Source: Cupriavidus sp. U2
Lineage (GTDB): Bacteria > Pseudomonadota > Gammaproteobacteria > Burkholderiales > Burkholderiaceae
Length of the DNA: 64,000 nucleotides
Assembly (NCBI RefSeq): GCF_009663685.2
Contig: NZ_RCOG02000032.1
Location: forward strand, 798,382 to 862,381
Direction: 5' to 3'
Below, piece by piece: positions 18,299 to 29,473 of the stretch (positions within the stretch are counted from its first letter, which is position 1; every line of letters begins with the position of its first letter). The notes below the pieces were generated by a model. It was not told the DNA's origin. It saw nothing but the letters and a program-made list of their open reading frames with translations, and made no database searches. A program made the translations under genes and the position numbers.

Positions 18299-19564
18299 CT
18301 AGCGCGGCGTGTGGCCGTCCACCGGCATCGTGCGCCACATCCACAGGAAGATCAGCGCGCCTGACAGCAGGGCCAGCGCCGCCACGCCCAGCGAGGCGCC
18401 GAAGCCGCCGGTGCGGGCCACCAGCGCGGTGGCCAGCGGCGGCCCGGCAATCTGGCCGATCGCGTAGGCGGCCGTCATCAGGCCGATCAGCTTGGCCGCG
18501 CGGCCACCCCAGAGGCGCCGTGCCTCGCGCATCGCAAACGACACCAGCGCGGTGAACGGCAAACCCACCAGCAGGCTGCTCAGCGCAAACCCGGCCACGG
18601 TGGGCCACACGGCGGCCACGCCCACCCCGGCCGCCTGCAGCGTGTACAGCACCATCATCATGCGGCGGTTGTCGTGATGCATGCCGACCCGGGTGGCCAG
18701 CCACGCCCCCACCGCCACGCCGGCACCGAGGATGGGCCAGAAAAGATCGGCCCAGACGCTGCCGGGCATGGCGTGCCGGGCAATGACCGGCAGGAACGTG
18801 GCCGTGATGATGTATCCGAAGCCCGCCAGGCCATAGGCCAACGTCAGCGCCCAGGTTTCGACGTCCAGGCGCGGCGTCGGCGCCGGCGTGGTTGCCGCGC
18901 CTGGCGTGGCACCGAGCGCGGACGTCGGGGCCGCGGAGCCGTAGACCCGCCACACGGGCACCAGCATCACGGCACCCAGGATCGTGAATGTGATCCATCC
19001 CCAGTTGGCCTGCCACCCCGCGCCTACCATCGCAAAGGCGGAAAACCCGGTCACCACGATGCCGATACCCGGTCCGCAGAACATCAGCCCGCCCAACGTG
19101 GGATGGCCCAGTTCGGCCAGTCGCTGCATGCACCAGGCGGTGCCGTAGACCATCACCAGCGCACTGGCGATACCGGCCAGCGTGCGCCAGGCCAGCCAGG
19201 CCGGCATGCCGCCCGGCAGCGCCATCGCCAGTGTCAGGCCGACGGTCAGCGCCAGGGCGCCGCGCACCATCCGCACCGGGTCCGGCCGGATAAACAGGCA
19301 CAGCACGGCGCCCGCCAGGTAGCCGATGTAGTTCAGTGTCGCCAGCGCGCTGCCCTCGGCCAGCGTGACCGTGCCGTCGTGAAGCATCATCGGCAGCAGC
19401 GGCGTGAAGGCGAATCGGCCAATGCCCATGGCCAGCGCCAGCGACACCAGCCCGGCCAGCGCCACGGCCAGCGGCCCGGCGGTTGGCCGGGCCTGGGCGG
19501 TGCTGGCGGAAACATCAACGTCGGCGAGGGGCAAGCGTGGCATCGAAGGGGCGCGATCGGACAT
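18299..19564 (-). CDS. MFS transporter, YbfB/YjiJ type
   Basis: A 421-residue protein with 12 predicted membrane segments. The first (PLAVALAGLVSLALAMGIGRFAFTPLLPMM) carries the GRFAFTPLLPMM pattern typical of the YbfB/YjiJ MFS subgroup. It probably acts as an inner-membrane exporter or importer of a small molecule that cannot be named. An ATG three codons upstream (19573) is an alternative start. It is divergent from a LysR gene across a perfect inverted repeat, so it is the likely target of that regulator. Confidence 0.85.
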   Translation of the reverse strand: MSDRAPSMPRLPLADVDVSASTAQARPTAGPLAVALAGLVSLALAMGIGRFAFTPLLPMMLHDGTVTLAEGSALATLNYIGYLAGAVLCLFIRPDPVRMVRGALALTVGLTLAMALPGGMPAWLAWRTLAGIASALVMVYGTAWCMQRLAELGHPTLGGLMFCGPGIGIVVTGFSAFAMVGAGWQANWGWITFTILGAVMLVPVWRVYGSAAPTSALGATPGAATTPAPTPRLDVETWALTLAYGLAGFGYIITATFLPVIARHAMPGSVWADLFWPILGAGVAVGAWLATRVGMHHDNRRMMMVLYTLQAAGVGVAAVWPTVAGFALSSLLVGLPFTALVSFAMREARRLWGGRAAKLIGLMTAAYAIGQIAGPPLATALVARTGGFGASLGVAALALLSGALIFLWMWRTMPVDGHTPR

Positions 19565-19625
19565 CTGGAGCATTTCTGGATTGTTGACTATGCTATGCCC
19601 GAACGATCCATCACGGAAAATGAAT

Positions 19626-19650
19626 AATTGAGATGCAACCCATCTCAATT
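19626..19650. promoter_or_regulatory. Perfect 10-bp inverted repeat between MFS and LysR genes (candidate LysR operator)
   Basis: AATTGAGATG and CATCTCAATT flank CAACC. The 25-bp element lies 16 bases before the LysR start codon and about 60 bases before the MFS start, as expected for an autoregulated LysR operator acting on both divergent genes. Seen directly; binding is inferred. Confidence 0.65.
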
Positions 19651-19666
19651 TGACTGGGAATTGCAT

Positions 19667-20554
19667 ATGGACCTGGCCGCACTGGAGATTTTTCGTACGG
19701 TGGTGGAAGCCGGCGGCATCACGCGGGCCGCCGAACGGCTGCATCGGGTGCAGTCGAACGTGACGACGCGCATCCGGCAACTGGAGCAATCGCTGGGGGT
19801 GGAGCTGTTTGTCCGCGACGGGCGACGCATGGTGCTCACGCCGGCCGGCCAGACCTTGTTCGACTATGCCTGCCGCATCCTGCAGCTGTCCGAGGAAGCG
19901 AAGCATGCGGTGCAGCCCGCGCATCCGCACGGACGGCTGCGTATCGCGTCGATGGAAAGCACGGCGGCCAGCCGTCTGCCGAACATGCTGGCGGCCTACC
20001 ACCAGCAATGGCCGGACGTGGAACTGGAGCTGGTCACGCTGATCACCAGCAAGGCGCTCGACGCGGTGCGCCGCTTCGAGGTGGATTGCGCATTCGTGGC
20101 CGAACCGCTGGGCGACCCGGACCTGGTCAGCCTGCCGGCGTTCGACGAAGAACTGGTGATTGTGTCCAGCACCAGCCATCGGCCAATTCAGTCGCCCGAG
20201 GACGTCGAGCGCGCCACGCTGCTGGCATTCGAGACCGGCTGCAACTATCGCACCCGCTTCGAGCAGTGGTTTGGCCAGTGCGGGCGGGGCATGAACCGCG
20301 TGATCCAGCTTGGCTCGTATCACGCCATCGTGACCTGCGCGGCGGCGGGCATCGGCGTGGGCGTCGTACCGCGATCGGTGCTGGCGCTCTATCGCAACCT
20401 GCCGCAGATCGGCATCCATCCGCTGGGCGACACCGGACGCGTCACCACCGTGCTGGCCTGGCATCCGTCGATGGCAGGCACCGCCTTGATGGCGCTGGCC
20501 GACATGCTGCCCGGCCGGGAGGGTACGGTCGACGATACCCGGGCGGTGGCCTGA
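19667..20554 (+). CDS. LysR-family transcriptional regulator
   Basis: A 295-residue LysR-type regulator: N-terminal winged helix-turn-helix (LEIFRTVVEAGGITRAAERLHRVQSNVTTRIRQLEQSLGVELF, residues 4-46) and a C-terminal periplasmic-binding-like effector domain. The ATG before DLAALEIF is the standard LysR start; reading further upstream would place the coding region over the inverted repeat. It probably autoregulates and controls the divergent MFS gene. The effector is unknown. Confidence 0.9.
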   Translation: MDLAALEIFRTVVEAGGITRAAERLHRVQSNVTTRIRQLEQSLGVELFVRDGRRMVLTPAGQTLFDYACRILQLSEEAKHAVQPAHPHGRLRIASMESTAASRLPNMLAAYHQQWPDVELELVTLITSKALDAVRRFEVDCAFVAEPLGDPDLVSLPAFDEELVIVSSTSHRPIQSPEDVERATLLAFETGCNYRTRFEQWFGQCGRGMNRVIQLGSYHAIVTCAAAGIGVGVVPRSVLALYRNLPQIGIHPLGDTGRVTTVLAWHPSMAGTALMALADMLPGREGTVDDTRAVA

Positions 20555-20685
20555 GCAGGCTGAATGGCCTGAGCAGGCGGCCTGACGGCCTGGCGCCGCG
20601 TCTTCGCATCGCCCTGCAGGATGTGGCCGGTCGCCTACACTGAAAGTGGCGCGGCCACGGCATTCACGGCGGGCCGCGCCCCGCC

Positions 20686-22155
20686 ATGAGACACGCATTT
20701 GCGTTGCACCGGCCACCGCCGCCTGCCGGCCGCTGGCACTGGCACTGGGGACATTGGCTCGCGCTGGCCGGCCTGGGCCTGTTATTGCTGGCTGCCTCCG
20801 GCGCGCCTGCCCAGACGGCCGCTCCCGATCGGGCGATATCGGCAACGACGTCGTCGGTGGCCCCGGTCTATGTCGTCCCGGTGCAGGGCGCCATCAGCCC
20901 CGCCAGTGCCAGTTTCGCCGTGCGCAGCATCGAGCGCGCCCGCAAGCAGGGCGCCCAGTTGATCGTGCTGGAAATGGACACGCCCGGCGGCCTCGACAAA
21001 TCGATGCGCGACATCATCCAGACCATCCTGGCGTCGCCGGTGCCCGTGGCCACCTATGTCTATCCTGGCGGCGCGCGCGCGGCCAGCGCCGGCACCTACA
21101 TCCTCTACGCCAGCCATGTCGCCGCCATGGCGCCCGGCACGAACCTGGGCGCGGCCAGCCCGGTGGCCATCGGCATCGGCGGACCCAAGCCCGAGGCCGC
21201 CCCTGCCCCGGCATCGGCGCCTGCCAGCGCCCCGGCCGGCGAAGACACCATGACGCGCAAGCAGATGCACGACGCATCGGCCTATATCCGGGGATTGGCC
21301 CAGCTGCGGCACCGCAATGCCGAATGGGGGGAACGGGCAGTCCGCGAAGCCGTGAGCCTGTCCGCTGACGAAGCGGTCGCGCAGAAGGTGGCCGACCTGG
21401 TGGCGCCCGACCTGCCCGCCCTGCTCCGGCAACTGGACGGCAAGCAGATCGAGGCCGCCGGCGCCACACGCACGCTGCACACGGCCGGCGCGCCCATCGT
21501 CACGCTGGAGCCCGACTGGCGCAGCCGGCTGCTGGCGGTCATCACCGACCCGAGCGTGGCCCTGATCCTGATGATGATCGGCATCTACGGGCTGATCTTC
21601 GAGTTTTCCACGCCCGGCATGGTGATCCCGGGCATCGCCGGGGCCATCTGCCTGCTGCTGGGCCTGTTCGCGCTGCAGATGCTGCCCATCAACTACGCCG
21701 GACTGGCGCTGATCGCCTTTGGCGTTGGGTGCATGGTGGCCGAGGTGTTCCTGCCGACGTTCGGCGCTGTCGGCGTGGGCGGCATCATTGCGTTCGCGTT
21801 CGGGGCGGTGATGCTGATCGATACCGACGTGCCGGGCTTCGGCGTGCCGCTTTCGCTGATTGCCGCGCTGTCCGGCATTTCGGCGCTGTTCCTGTTCGGC
21901 ATGTCCGCGCTGCTGCTGCGCGCGCGGCGTCGGCCCGTGGTCAGCGGTGCGGACACGCTGGTGGGCAGCGTCGGCGTGGTGGTGACGGACACGGCCGGCC
22001 CGACCGGGCAGACCGATCCGACCGACGGCTGGGCGATGGTCCGCGGCGAACAATGGCGCATCCGCAGCAACCGCCCGCTGGCACGCGGCGATTCCGTGCG
22101 CGTGACCGCCCGTCACGGCCTGGTGCTGGATGTCACTTCGATTCACGATGCCTGA
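20686..22155 (+). CDS. NfeD-family membrane serine protease
   Basis: A 489-residue protein of the long NfeD type: signal or anchor segment (residues 20-42), a ClpP/SppA-like protease domain (VYVVPVQGAISPASASF, MDTPGGLDKSMRDII, then GGARAASAGTYI with the presumed nucleophile Ser135), four or five membrane segments (residues about 285-415), and a C-terminal OB-fold NfeD domain (GSVGVVVTDTAG ... GEQWRIRS). The partner slipin gene begins 18 bases after the stop, the classical NfeD-SPFH operon. Archaeal NfeD homologues cleave the C-terminus of their partner stomatin. The role is inferred to be membrane quality control. Confidence 0.9.
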   Translation: MRHAFALHRPPPPAGRWHWHWGHWLALAGLGLLLLAASGAPAQTAAPDRAISATTSSVAPVYVVPVQGAISPASASFAVRSIERARKQGAQLIVLEMDTPGGLDKSMRDIIQTILASPVPVATYVYPGGARAASAGTYILYASHVAAMAPGTNLGAASPVAIGIGGPKPEAAPAPASAPASAPAGEDTMTRKQMHDASAYIRGLAQLRHRNAEWGERAVREAVSLSADEAVAQKVADLVAPDLPALLRQLDGKQIEAAGATRTLHTAGAPIVTLEPDWRSRLLAVITDPSVALILMMIGIYGLIFEFSTPGMVIPGIAGAICLLLGLFALQMLPINYAGLALIAFGVGCMVAEVFLPTFGAVGVGGIIAFAFGAVMLIDTDVPGFGVPLSLIAALSGISALFLFGMSALLLRARRRPVVSGADTLVGSVGVVVTDTAGPTGQTDPTDGWAMVRGEQWRIRSNRPLARGDSVRVTARHGLVLDVTSIHDA

Positions 22156-22173
22156 CACAACAAGGAGCCCGAC

Positions 22174-22929
22174 ATGGCATTCGGATTCAGCTTCGGTGGA
22201 CTGGTCTTCCTGCTCGTGCTGCTGGTGGTGTCTGCCTTCCGCGTGCTGCGCGAGTATGAACGGGGAGTGGTGTTCATGCTGGGCCGCTTCTGGCGCGTCA
22301 AGGGCCCTGGACTGGTGCTGGTCATCCCGGCCGTGCAGCAGATGGTGCGCGTGGACCTGCGCACCGTCGTCCTGGACGTGCCGCCACAGGACGTGATCTC
22401 GCACGACAACGTGTCGGTCAAGGTCAACGCGGTGGTGTACTTCCGCGTGGTGGACCCCGAGCGCGCCATCATCCAGGTGGCCAACTTCCTGGAAGCCACC
22501 AGCCAGCTGGCGCAGACCACGCTGCGCTCGGTGCTGGGCAAGCACGAACTCGACGAAATGCTGGCCGAACGCGAGAAGCTCAACCTCGATATCCAGAAGG
22601 TGCTCGATGCCCAGACCGACGCCTGGGGCATCAAGGTATCGAACGTCGAGATCAAGCACGTCGACCTGAACGAGTCGATGGTGCGCGCCATCGCCCGCCA
22701 GGCCGAAGCCGAGCGCGAGCGGCGCGCCAAGATCATTCATGCCGAAGGCGAGCTCCAGGCATCGGAAAAGCTGCTGGAAGCCGCCCAGATGCTCGCGCGC
22801 CAGCCCCAGGCCATGCAGCTGCGCTACCTGCAGACGCTGACACAGATAGCGGGCGACAAGAGTTCGACGATCGTGTTTCCGTTACCGATCGACATCGTGT
22901 CGACGCTGACGGGGGGTGGGGGGAAGTAG
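22174..22929 (+). CDS. Slipin (stomatin/SPFH-domain membrane protein)
   Basis: A 251-residue protein with one N-terminal membrane segment (FSFGGLVFLLVLLVVSAF) and an SPFH domain (EYERGVVFMLGRFWRVKGPGL ... TVVLDVPPQDVISHDNVSVKVNAVVYFRVVDPERA). A coiled-coil stretch rich in Ala/Glu/Arg follows (IARQAEAERERRAKIIHAEGELQASEKL), then a hydrophobic C-terminus (SSTIVFPLPIDIVSTL). The C-terminal hydrophobic patch is the type of site cut by NfeD proteases. It is co-transcribed with the NfeD gene. It probably forms membrane microdomain assemblies. Confidence 0.92.
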   Translation: MAFGFSFGGLVFLLVLLVVSAFRVLREYERGVVFMLGRFWRVKGPGLVLVIPAVQQMVRVDLRTVVLDVPPQDVISHDNVSVKVNAVVYFRVVDPERAIIQVANFLEATSQLAQTTLRSVLGKHELDEMLAEREKLNLDIQKVLDAQTDAWGIKVSNVEIKHVDLNESMVRAIARQAEAERERRAKIIHAEGELQASEKLLEAAQMLARQPQAMQLRYLQTLTQIAGDKSSTIVFPLPIDIVSTLTGGGGK

Positions 22930-23035
22930 GCGCGGACACGTGTTCGGCAGGATTGATGGCGGACAAGCAAGCTGACTACCAGCCCTCAAGTTCAGATCTG
23001 TCTCATTTGCACAGGCGCTCGCGACGCCTACGATA

Positions 23036-23060
23036 GGCCTCGTTCCATTCCATCGAGGCC
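23036..23060 (+). repeat. Inverted repeat covering the ribosome binding site of the small membrane protein
   Basis: GGCCTCG and CGAGGCC flank 11 bases. The right arm contains the GAGG that would bind 16S rRNA 7 bases before the ATG. A candidate promoter (TTGCAC, 16 bases, TACGAT ending at 23035) would start transcription at about 23042, past the left arm; a masking hairpin therefore needs a promoter further upstream. Confidence 0.4.
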
Positions 23061-23065
23061 AATCC

Positions 23066-23542
23066 ATGAGGGACTTCGCACTGTTCGGCTGGTTCGTGTT
23101 CAACATTGCCATTCCGTTGCTGGCGCCGCTGGCGCTCCTGCCGCTCATCAAGATTCCAAGGGCCTTGCGCCAGCGCAGCCGTGGCGTCGTCATGCGCACC
23201 GTCCAGCACGGGCAATTGCTCTGGGCCGCGATCCCGATGAGCGCGAGCGCCTGCTACCTTCTCGCCCAGCACCTGGGCATCGGTGACATCCGCAGCCAAT
23301 GGATGTGGACCGCCCTGACCGCCCATGTAGCACTCATCGTGTTCGCCGCCGTGCTGGTGCTCCTCGGCGCCGTCGAGGCAAGCCTTGCCTCCCCGGGCGC
23401 CGCGGCGCCGAAATGGCCGCTCGCTCTGTCCTTGATTGTCACGGCCGCGAGCGCAGCGGCCCACTACTTCGGTTACACGATGCTGATCCTGCCCACCCTC
23501 GCGCAGGCCGCTCCACTTCAGACTTCCCTCGCTCACCTGTAA
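23066..23542 (+). CDS. Small four-helix membrane protein, unknown function
   Basis: A 158-residue protein with about four hydrophobic segments (FALFGWFVFNIAIPLLAPLALLPLI, LLWAAIPMSASACYLLAQHL, TALTAHVALIVFAAVLVLLGAV, LALSLIVTAASAAAHYFGYTMLIL). No conserved family was recognised. The ribosome binding site (GAGG, 23055-23058) lies in the right arm of a 7-bp perfect inverted repeat, so its accessibility may be regulated if the left arm is transcribed. A second tiny membrane protein gene starts 10 bases after the stop. Confidence 0.7.
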   Translation: MRDFALFGWFVFNIAIPLLAPLALLPLIKIPRALRQRSRGVVMRTVQHGQLLWAAIPMSASACYLLAQHLGIGDIRSQWMWTALTAHVALIVFAAVLVLLGAVEASLASPGAAAPKWPLALSLIVTAASAAAHYFGYTMLILPTLAQAAPLQTSLAHL

Positions 23543-23552
23543 GGAGATCACC

Positions 23553-23684
23553 ATGGAACGCTTCCTGACCAGATTCTTCACCGACCGCGAATTCCAGGCC
23601 AAGATCATGATTCCAGTGTCTATCGTCTTCCTGACCCTGGGCATCGCGCCCTTCATCCTGATAGCCCTGTTCGCGGACCTGTGA
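23553..23684 (+). CDS. 43-residue single-span membrane protein
   Basis: A short gene: strong ribosome binding site (AAGGAGATCACC) directly before ATG, 43 codons, then TGA. The product has a charged N-terminus (MERFLTRFFTDREFQAKIM) and one membrane segment (PVSIVFLTLGIAPFILIALFA). It begins 10 bases after the previous stop and is clearly part of the same transcript. No family recognised. The excellent ribosome binding site and clean membrane span argue that it is real and perhaps a subunit or regulator of the preceding membrane protein. Confidence 0.7.
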   Translation: MERFLTRFFTDREFQAKIMIPVSIVFLTLGIAPFILIALFADL

Positions 23685-23685
23685 C

Positions 23686-23720
23686 GCAAAAAAAACGCCT
23701 GCTTTCGCAGGCGTTGTCTT
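23686..23720 (-). terminator. Intrinsic terminator of alaS
   Basis: Stem ACGCCTGC / GCAGGCGT with TTTC loop and a run of eight A's on the left (T's on the minus strand). It ends the alaS transcript; on the plus strand the tail (TGTCTT) is weaker but may also end the small membrane-protein operon. Confidence 0.85.
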
Positions 23721-23745
23721 CACGGCAGCTTCAGTGAGTCGGGCA

Positions 23746-26370
<2,625 letters not shown>

Positions 26371-26437
26371 GTTGTATCGGGCGCCTCGGCGCGTCGTGGC
26401 AGCACGCAGGCAGTCAGGTTGGATTTGCAAACCGTTG

Positions 26438-26443
26438 ATTATA
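26438..26443 (-). promoter_or_regulatory. Candidate -10 of alaS promoter
   Basis: TATAAT on the minus strand 68 bases before the alaS ATG. A GC-rich hairpin (GCCCCG tcc CGGGGC, 26452-26466) sits where the -35 would be. No matching -35 hexamer was found. Confidence 0.35.
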
Positions 26444-26621
26444 CGGGGAAGCCCCGTCCCGGGGCACTGGCGCGCCGTGCCCATGTCGGGCCCAGGCACG
26501 GCGCGGCGCCGCCTGTCCGGTTATCGCCCACGGAACTCGGGCCGGCGCCCCGCCCCGGGGCATCGTGCCGGGTGGCCGGTGATAGAGTGCTGGCTCCTCA
26601 GAACTGCCAGCCGTCACCGCC

Positions 26622-27842
26622 ATGGGAGCCTTAAGCCATCTCCGCGTCCTCGACCTGACCCGCGTGCTCGCCGGGCCCTGGTGCGCCCAGAATCTTGCCG
26701 ATTTCGGCGCCGACGTGATCAAGATCGAGCGCCCCGGCGCAGGCGACGACACCCGCATCTGGGGCCCGCCCTGGCTCAAGACCCCCGATGGGCGCGACAC
26801 GGCGGAGGCCGCCTACTACCTGGCCGCCAACCGCAACAAGCGGTCGGTGACCTGTGACATCAGCACGCCCGAAGGCCAGCAGCTGGTGCGCGACCTGGCC
26901 GCCCGGAGCGACGTGGTGCTGGAAAACTACAAGGTTGGCCAGCTGAAGAAGTATGGCCTCGATTACGAATCGCTCAAGGCCGTCAAGCCGGACATCATCT
27001 ACTGCTCGGTCACCGGCTTCGGCCAGACCGGCCCGTACGCCCAGCGCCCCGGCTACGACTTCATCATCCAGGGCATGGGCGGCTTCATGAGCCTGACCGG
27101 CGAGCGCGACGACCTGCCCGGCGGCGGCCCGCAAAAGGCCGGCGTGGCGATTTCCGACCTGATGACCGGCCAGTACGCCACCATTGCCGTGCTGGCCGCG
27201 CTGTCCCACCGCGACCGCACGGGCGAGGGGCAGTACATCGACATGGCCCTGCTGGACGTGCAGGTGTCGATGCTGGCCAACATGAATACCAACTACCTGG
27301 CCAGCGGCGTGGCCCCCAAGCGGTGGGGCAACGCGCACCCGAACATCGTCCCCTACCAGACCTTCCACGCCGCCGATGGCTGGATCATCGTCGCGGTGGG
27401 CAACGACGGCCAGTTCCGCAAGTTCGTGACCGCCGGCGGCCGCCCCGAGCTGGCCGACGATCCGCGCTTTGCCACCAACCCGCAGCGCGTGGCGCACCGC
27501 GACGCGCTGGTGCCGATCCTGGCCGAGATGGTGCTGCCGCGTACCCGCGAGCAATGGATCCTGGATCTGGAGCGCGCCGGCGTGCCGTGCGGCCCGATCA
27601 ACACGCTCGACGAGGTCTTCGAAAACGAGCAGGTGGTGGCGCGCGGCCTGCGCGTGGACCTGCCCCACCCCACGGGCGGCACGGTCAGGCTGGTGGGCAG
27701 CCCGATGAAGATGAGCGCCACGCCGCCCGAGGCGCTGCGCCATCCGCCGTTGCTCGGCGAGCACACCGATGTGGTGCTGGACGAGACACTCGGCTACAGT
27801 GCCGAACACATCGCCGCCCTGCGTGCCAAGGGTGTGGTCTGA
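26622..27842 (+). CDS. CaiB/BaiF family CoA-transferase (family III)
   Basis: A 406-residue protein with standard family III order: N-terminal LRVLDLTRVLAGPWCAQNLADFGADVIKIE, SVTGFGQTGPYAQRPGYDFIIQGMGG, catalytic Asp D179 in VAISDLMTGQYATIAVLAAL, then GQYIDMALLDVQ and the C-terminal CGPINTLDEVFENEQV. These enzymes move CoA between carboxylic acids; the acid is unknown. It is divergent from alaS and followed by a DUF2214 gene and a Bug gene, so involvement in organic-acid catabolism is plausible but not shown. Confidence 0.92.
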   Translation: MGALSHLRVLDLTRVLAGPWCAQNLADFGADVIKIERPGAGDDTRIWGPPWLKTPDGRDTAEAAYYLAANRNKRSVTCDISTPEGQQLVRDLAARSDVVLENYKVGQLKKYGLDYESLKAVKPDIIYCSVTGFGQTGPYAQRPGYDFIIQGMGGFMSLTGERDDLPGGGPQKAGVAISDLMTGQYATIAVLAALSHRDRTGEGQYIDMALLDVQVSMLANMNTNYLASGVAPKRWGNAHPNIVPYQTFHAADGWIIVAVGNDGQFRKFVTAGGRPELADDPRFATNPQRVAHRDALVPILAEMVLPRTREQWILDLERAGVPCGPINTLDEVFENEQVVARGLRVDLPHPTGGTVRLVGSPMKMSATPPEALRHPPLLGEHTDVVLDETLGYSAEHIAALRAKGVV

Positions 27843-27945
27843 CGCGAAGCAGATCCGCCGGAAACTGACCAGACCTTGACCGCGCCTGCCTCCGGCGGGC
27901 GCACGGGCCGGTGATCATGACGTTTTTCCATCCCTAGGAGAATGC

Positions 27946-28401
27946 ATGCTGACCGATGCCCTGCTCGCGTTCCTGCACTTCACGGCCATCTTCGTGCTGA
28001 TTACGCTGATGGCCGCCGAAGCCGTGGTCCTGCGTCCGGACATGACACCGGCCGCCGTCCGCCGCCTGTCGATCTACGATTTCGTCTATTTCCTGTCGGC
28101 CATGGCAACGCTGGCCACCGGCCTGCTGCGCCTGTTCCATGGCGCCAAGGGCGTGGATTTCTATATCCACAACCCGTGGTTCCACGCCAAGATGACCGTG
28201 TTCGTGGTCATCGCGCTGTGCTCGTTGCCGCCGACCTTCGCCTTTGCCAGATGGCGCAAGCAGGCAAAACATCTGCCAGACTTCGTACCGACGCCGTCGG
28301 AGATCAAGAAGGCCCGCCGCTGGGTGATGATCGAGGCGCATCTGGTGATCCTGCTGCCGCTATGCGCGGTCATGATGGCGCGAGGCATCGGCATCCGCTA
28401 G
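27946..28401 (+). CDS. DUF2214 family membrane protein
   Basis: A 151-residue protein with four predicted membrane segments (LLAFLHFTAIFVLITLMAAEAVVL, YDFVYFLSAMATLATGLLRLF, FHAKMTVFVVIALCSLPPTFAF, WVMIEAHLVILLPLCAVMMARGI). The His and charged residues near helix ends (FLHFT, NPWFHAKM) fit the DUF2214 pattern. Function unknown; the family is sometimes likened to heme-binding membrane proteins, but no firm evidence is visible here. AGGAG-type ribosome binding site precedes the ATG. Confidence 0.75.
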   Translation: MLTDALLAFLHFTAIFVLITLMAAEAVVLRPDMTPAAVRRLSIYDFVYFLSAMATLATGLLRLFHGAKGVDFYIHNPWFHAKMTVFVVIALCSLPPTFAFARWRKQAKHLPDFVPTPSEIKKARRWVMIEAHLVILLPLCAVMMARGIGIR

Positions 28402-28474
28402 CAGGCGCGACACACACCGCCGCCGCGCAACGTACGCGGAGGCCCACAGATTCCCATCCTTTTCCACGTTTGAC

Positions 28475-29473
28475 ATGCTGAAGACCCTGCTCACGGCCGC
28501 GCTGGCCGTCTCCACGGCGCTGGCCGTCCCGGCCCACGCCGCCCCGGCCAATTGGCCGACCAAGCCCATCCGCTTCGTGGTGCCCTACCCGGCCGGCGGT
28601 CCGCTGGACACCGTGGCACGTGCCATCGGCGAGAAGTTGCGCGACAGCCTGGGCCAGCCCGTGGTTGTGGAAAACAAACCCGGCGCCGGCGGCAACCTGG
28701 GGGCCGACTACGTGGCCAAGCAGCCGGCCGACGGCTACACGATCGTGATGGGCGCCGTGGCCACGCACGCGATCAACCCCACGCTGTTCACGAAGATGCC
28801 GTACGACCCGGTCAAGGATTTTGCCCCGGTCACGCTGGTGGCCGACGTGCCGAACGTGCTGGTGATGCACCCGGGCAAGGCCGCCGAACTGCACATCAAC
28901 AACGTGCGCGACCTGGTGGAATACGCGCGCAAGCACCCGGGCAAGCTCGACTACGCGTCGGGCGGCAATGGCAGCGCCGGCCACCTGTCGGGTGAGCTGT
29001 TCAAGAGCATGGCGCACGTCAGCATGGTCCACATCCCGTACAACGGGGCATCGCCCGCGCAGTTGTCGGTGCTGTCGGGCCAGACCGACCTGATCTTCGA
29101 CAACCTCGCGTCGGCATCGGCCAACATCAAGGCCGGCAAGCTCAAGGCCTTTGCCGTGACCACGGCCAGCCGTGCCGCGTCGTTCCCGGAGCTGCCGACC
29201 ATTGCCGAAGCCGGCAAGGGGCTGGGCCTGGAAGGCTTCGACATCTCCACGTGGTTTGGCGTCCTGGCGCCGGCGGGCACCCCGCGCGATATCGTGGACC
29301 GCCTCAATCACGACATCGTCGCCATCCTGAAGACCGACGACATGAAGGCGCGGCTGGCCCGCATCGGCGCCCAGCCGGCGCCCACCACGCCCGAGCAGTT
29401 CGGCGCGTTGATCCAGCGTGAACTGAAGAAGTACGGGCAGGTGGTCAAGGTTTCCGGCGCGAAGGTCGACTGA
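28475..29473 (+). CDS. Bug-family (TctC-like) periplasmic solute-binding protein
   Basis: A 332-residue protein with a signal peptide (MLKTLLTAALAVSTALAVPAHA) and the Bug fold: WPTKPIRFVVPYPAGGPLDTVAR, then VVVENKPGAGGNLGADYVAKQPADGYT, the loops that hold the carboxylate ligand. It would bind an organic acid in the periplasm for a tripartite tricarboxylate transporter. Its 3' end overlaps the convergent antiporter gene by 29 bases. No membrane subunits adjoin it on the same strand; the nearest are tctB-tctA about 2 kb downstream. Confidence 0.92.
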   Translation: MLKTLLTAALAVSTALAVPAHAAPANWPTKPIRFVVPYPAGGPLDTVARAIGEKLRDSLGQPVVVENKPGAGGNLGADYVAKQPADGYTIVMGAVATHAINPTLFTKMPYDPVKDFAPVTLVADVPNVLVMHPGKAAELHINNVRDLVEYARKHPGKLDYASGGNGSAGHLSGELFKSMAHVSMVHIPYNGASPAQLSVLSGQTDLIFDNLASASANIKAGKLKAFAVTTASRAASFPELPTIAEAGKGLGLEGFDISTWFGVLAPAGTPRDIVDRLNHDIVAILKTDDMKARLARIGAQPAPTTPEQFGALIQRELKKYGQVVKVSGAKVD

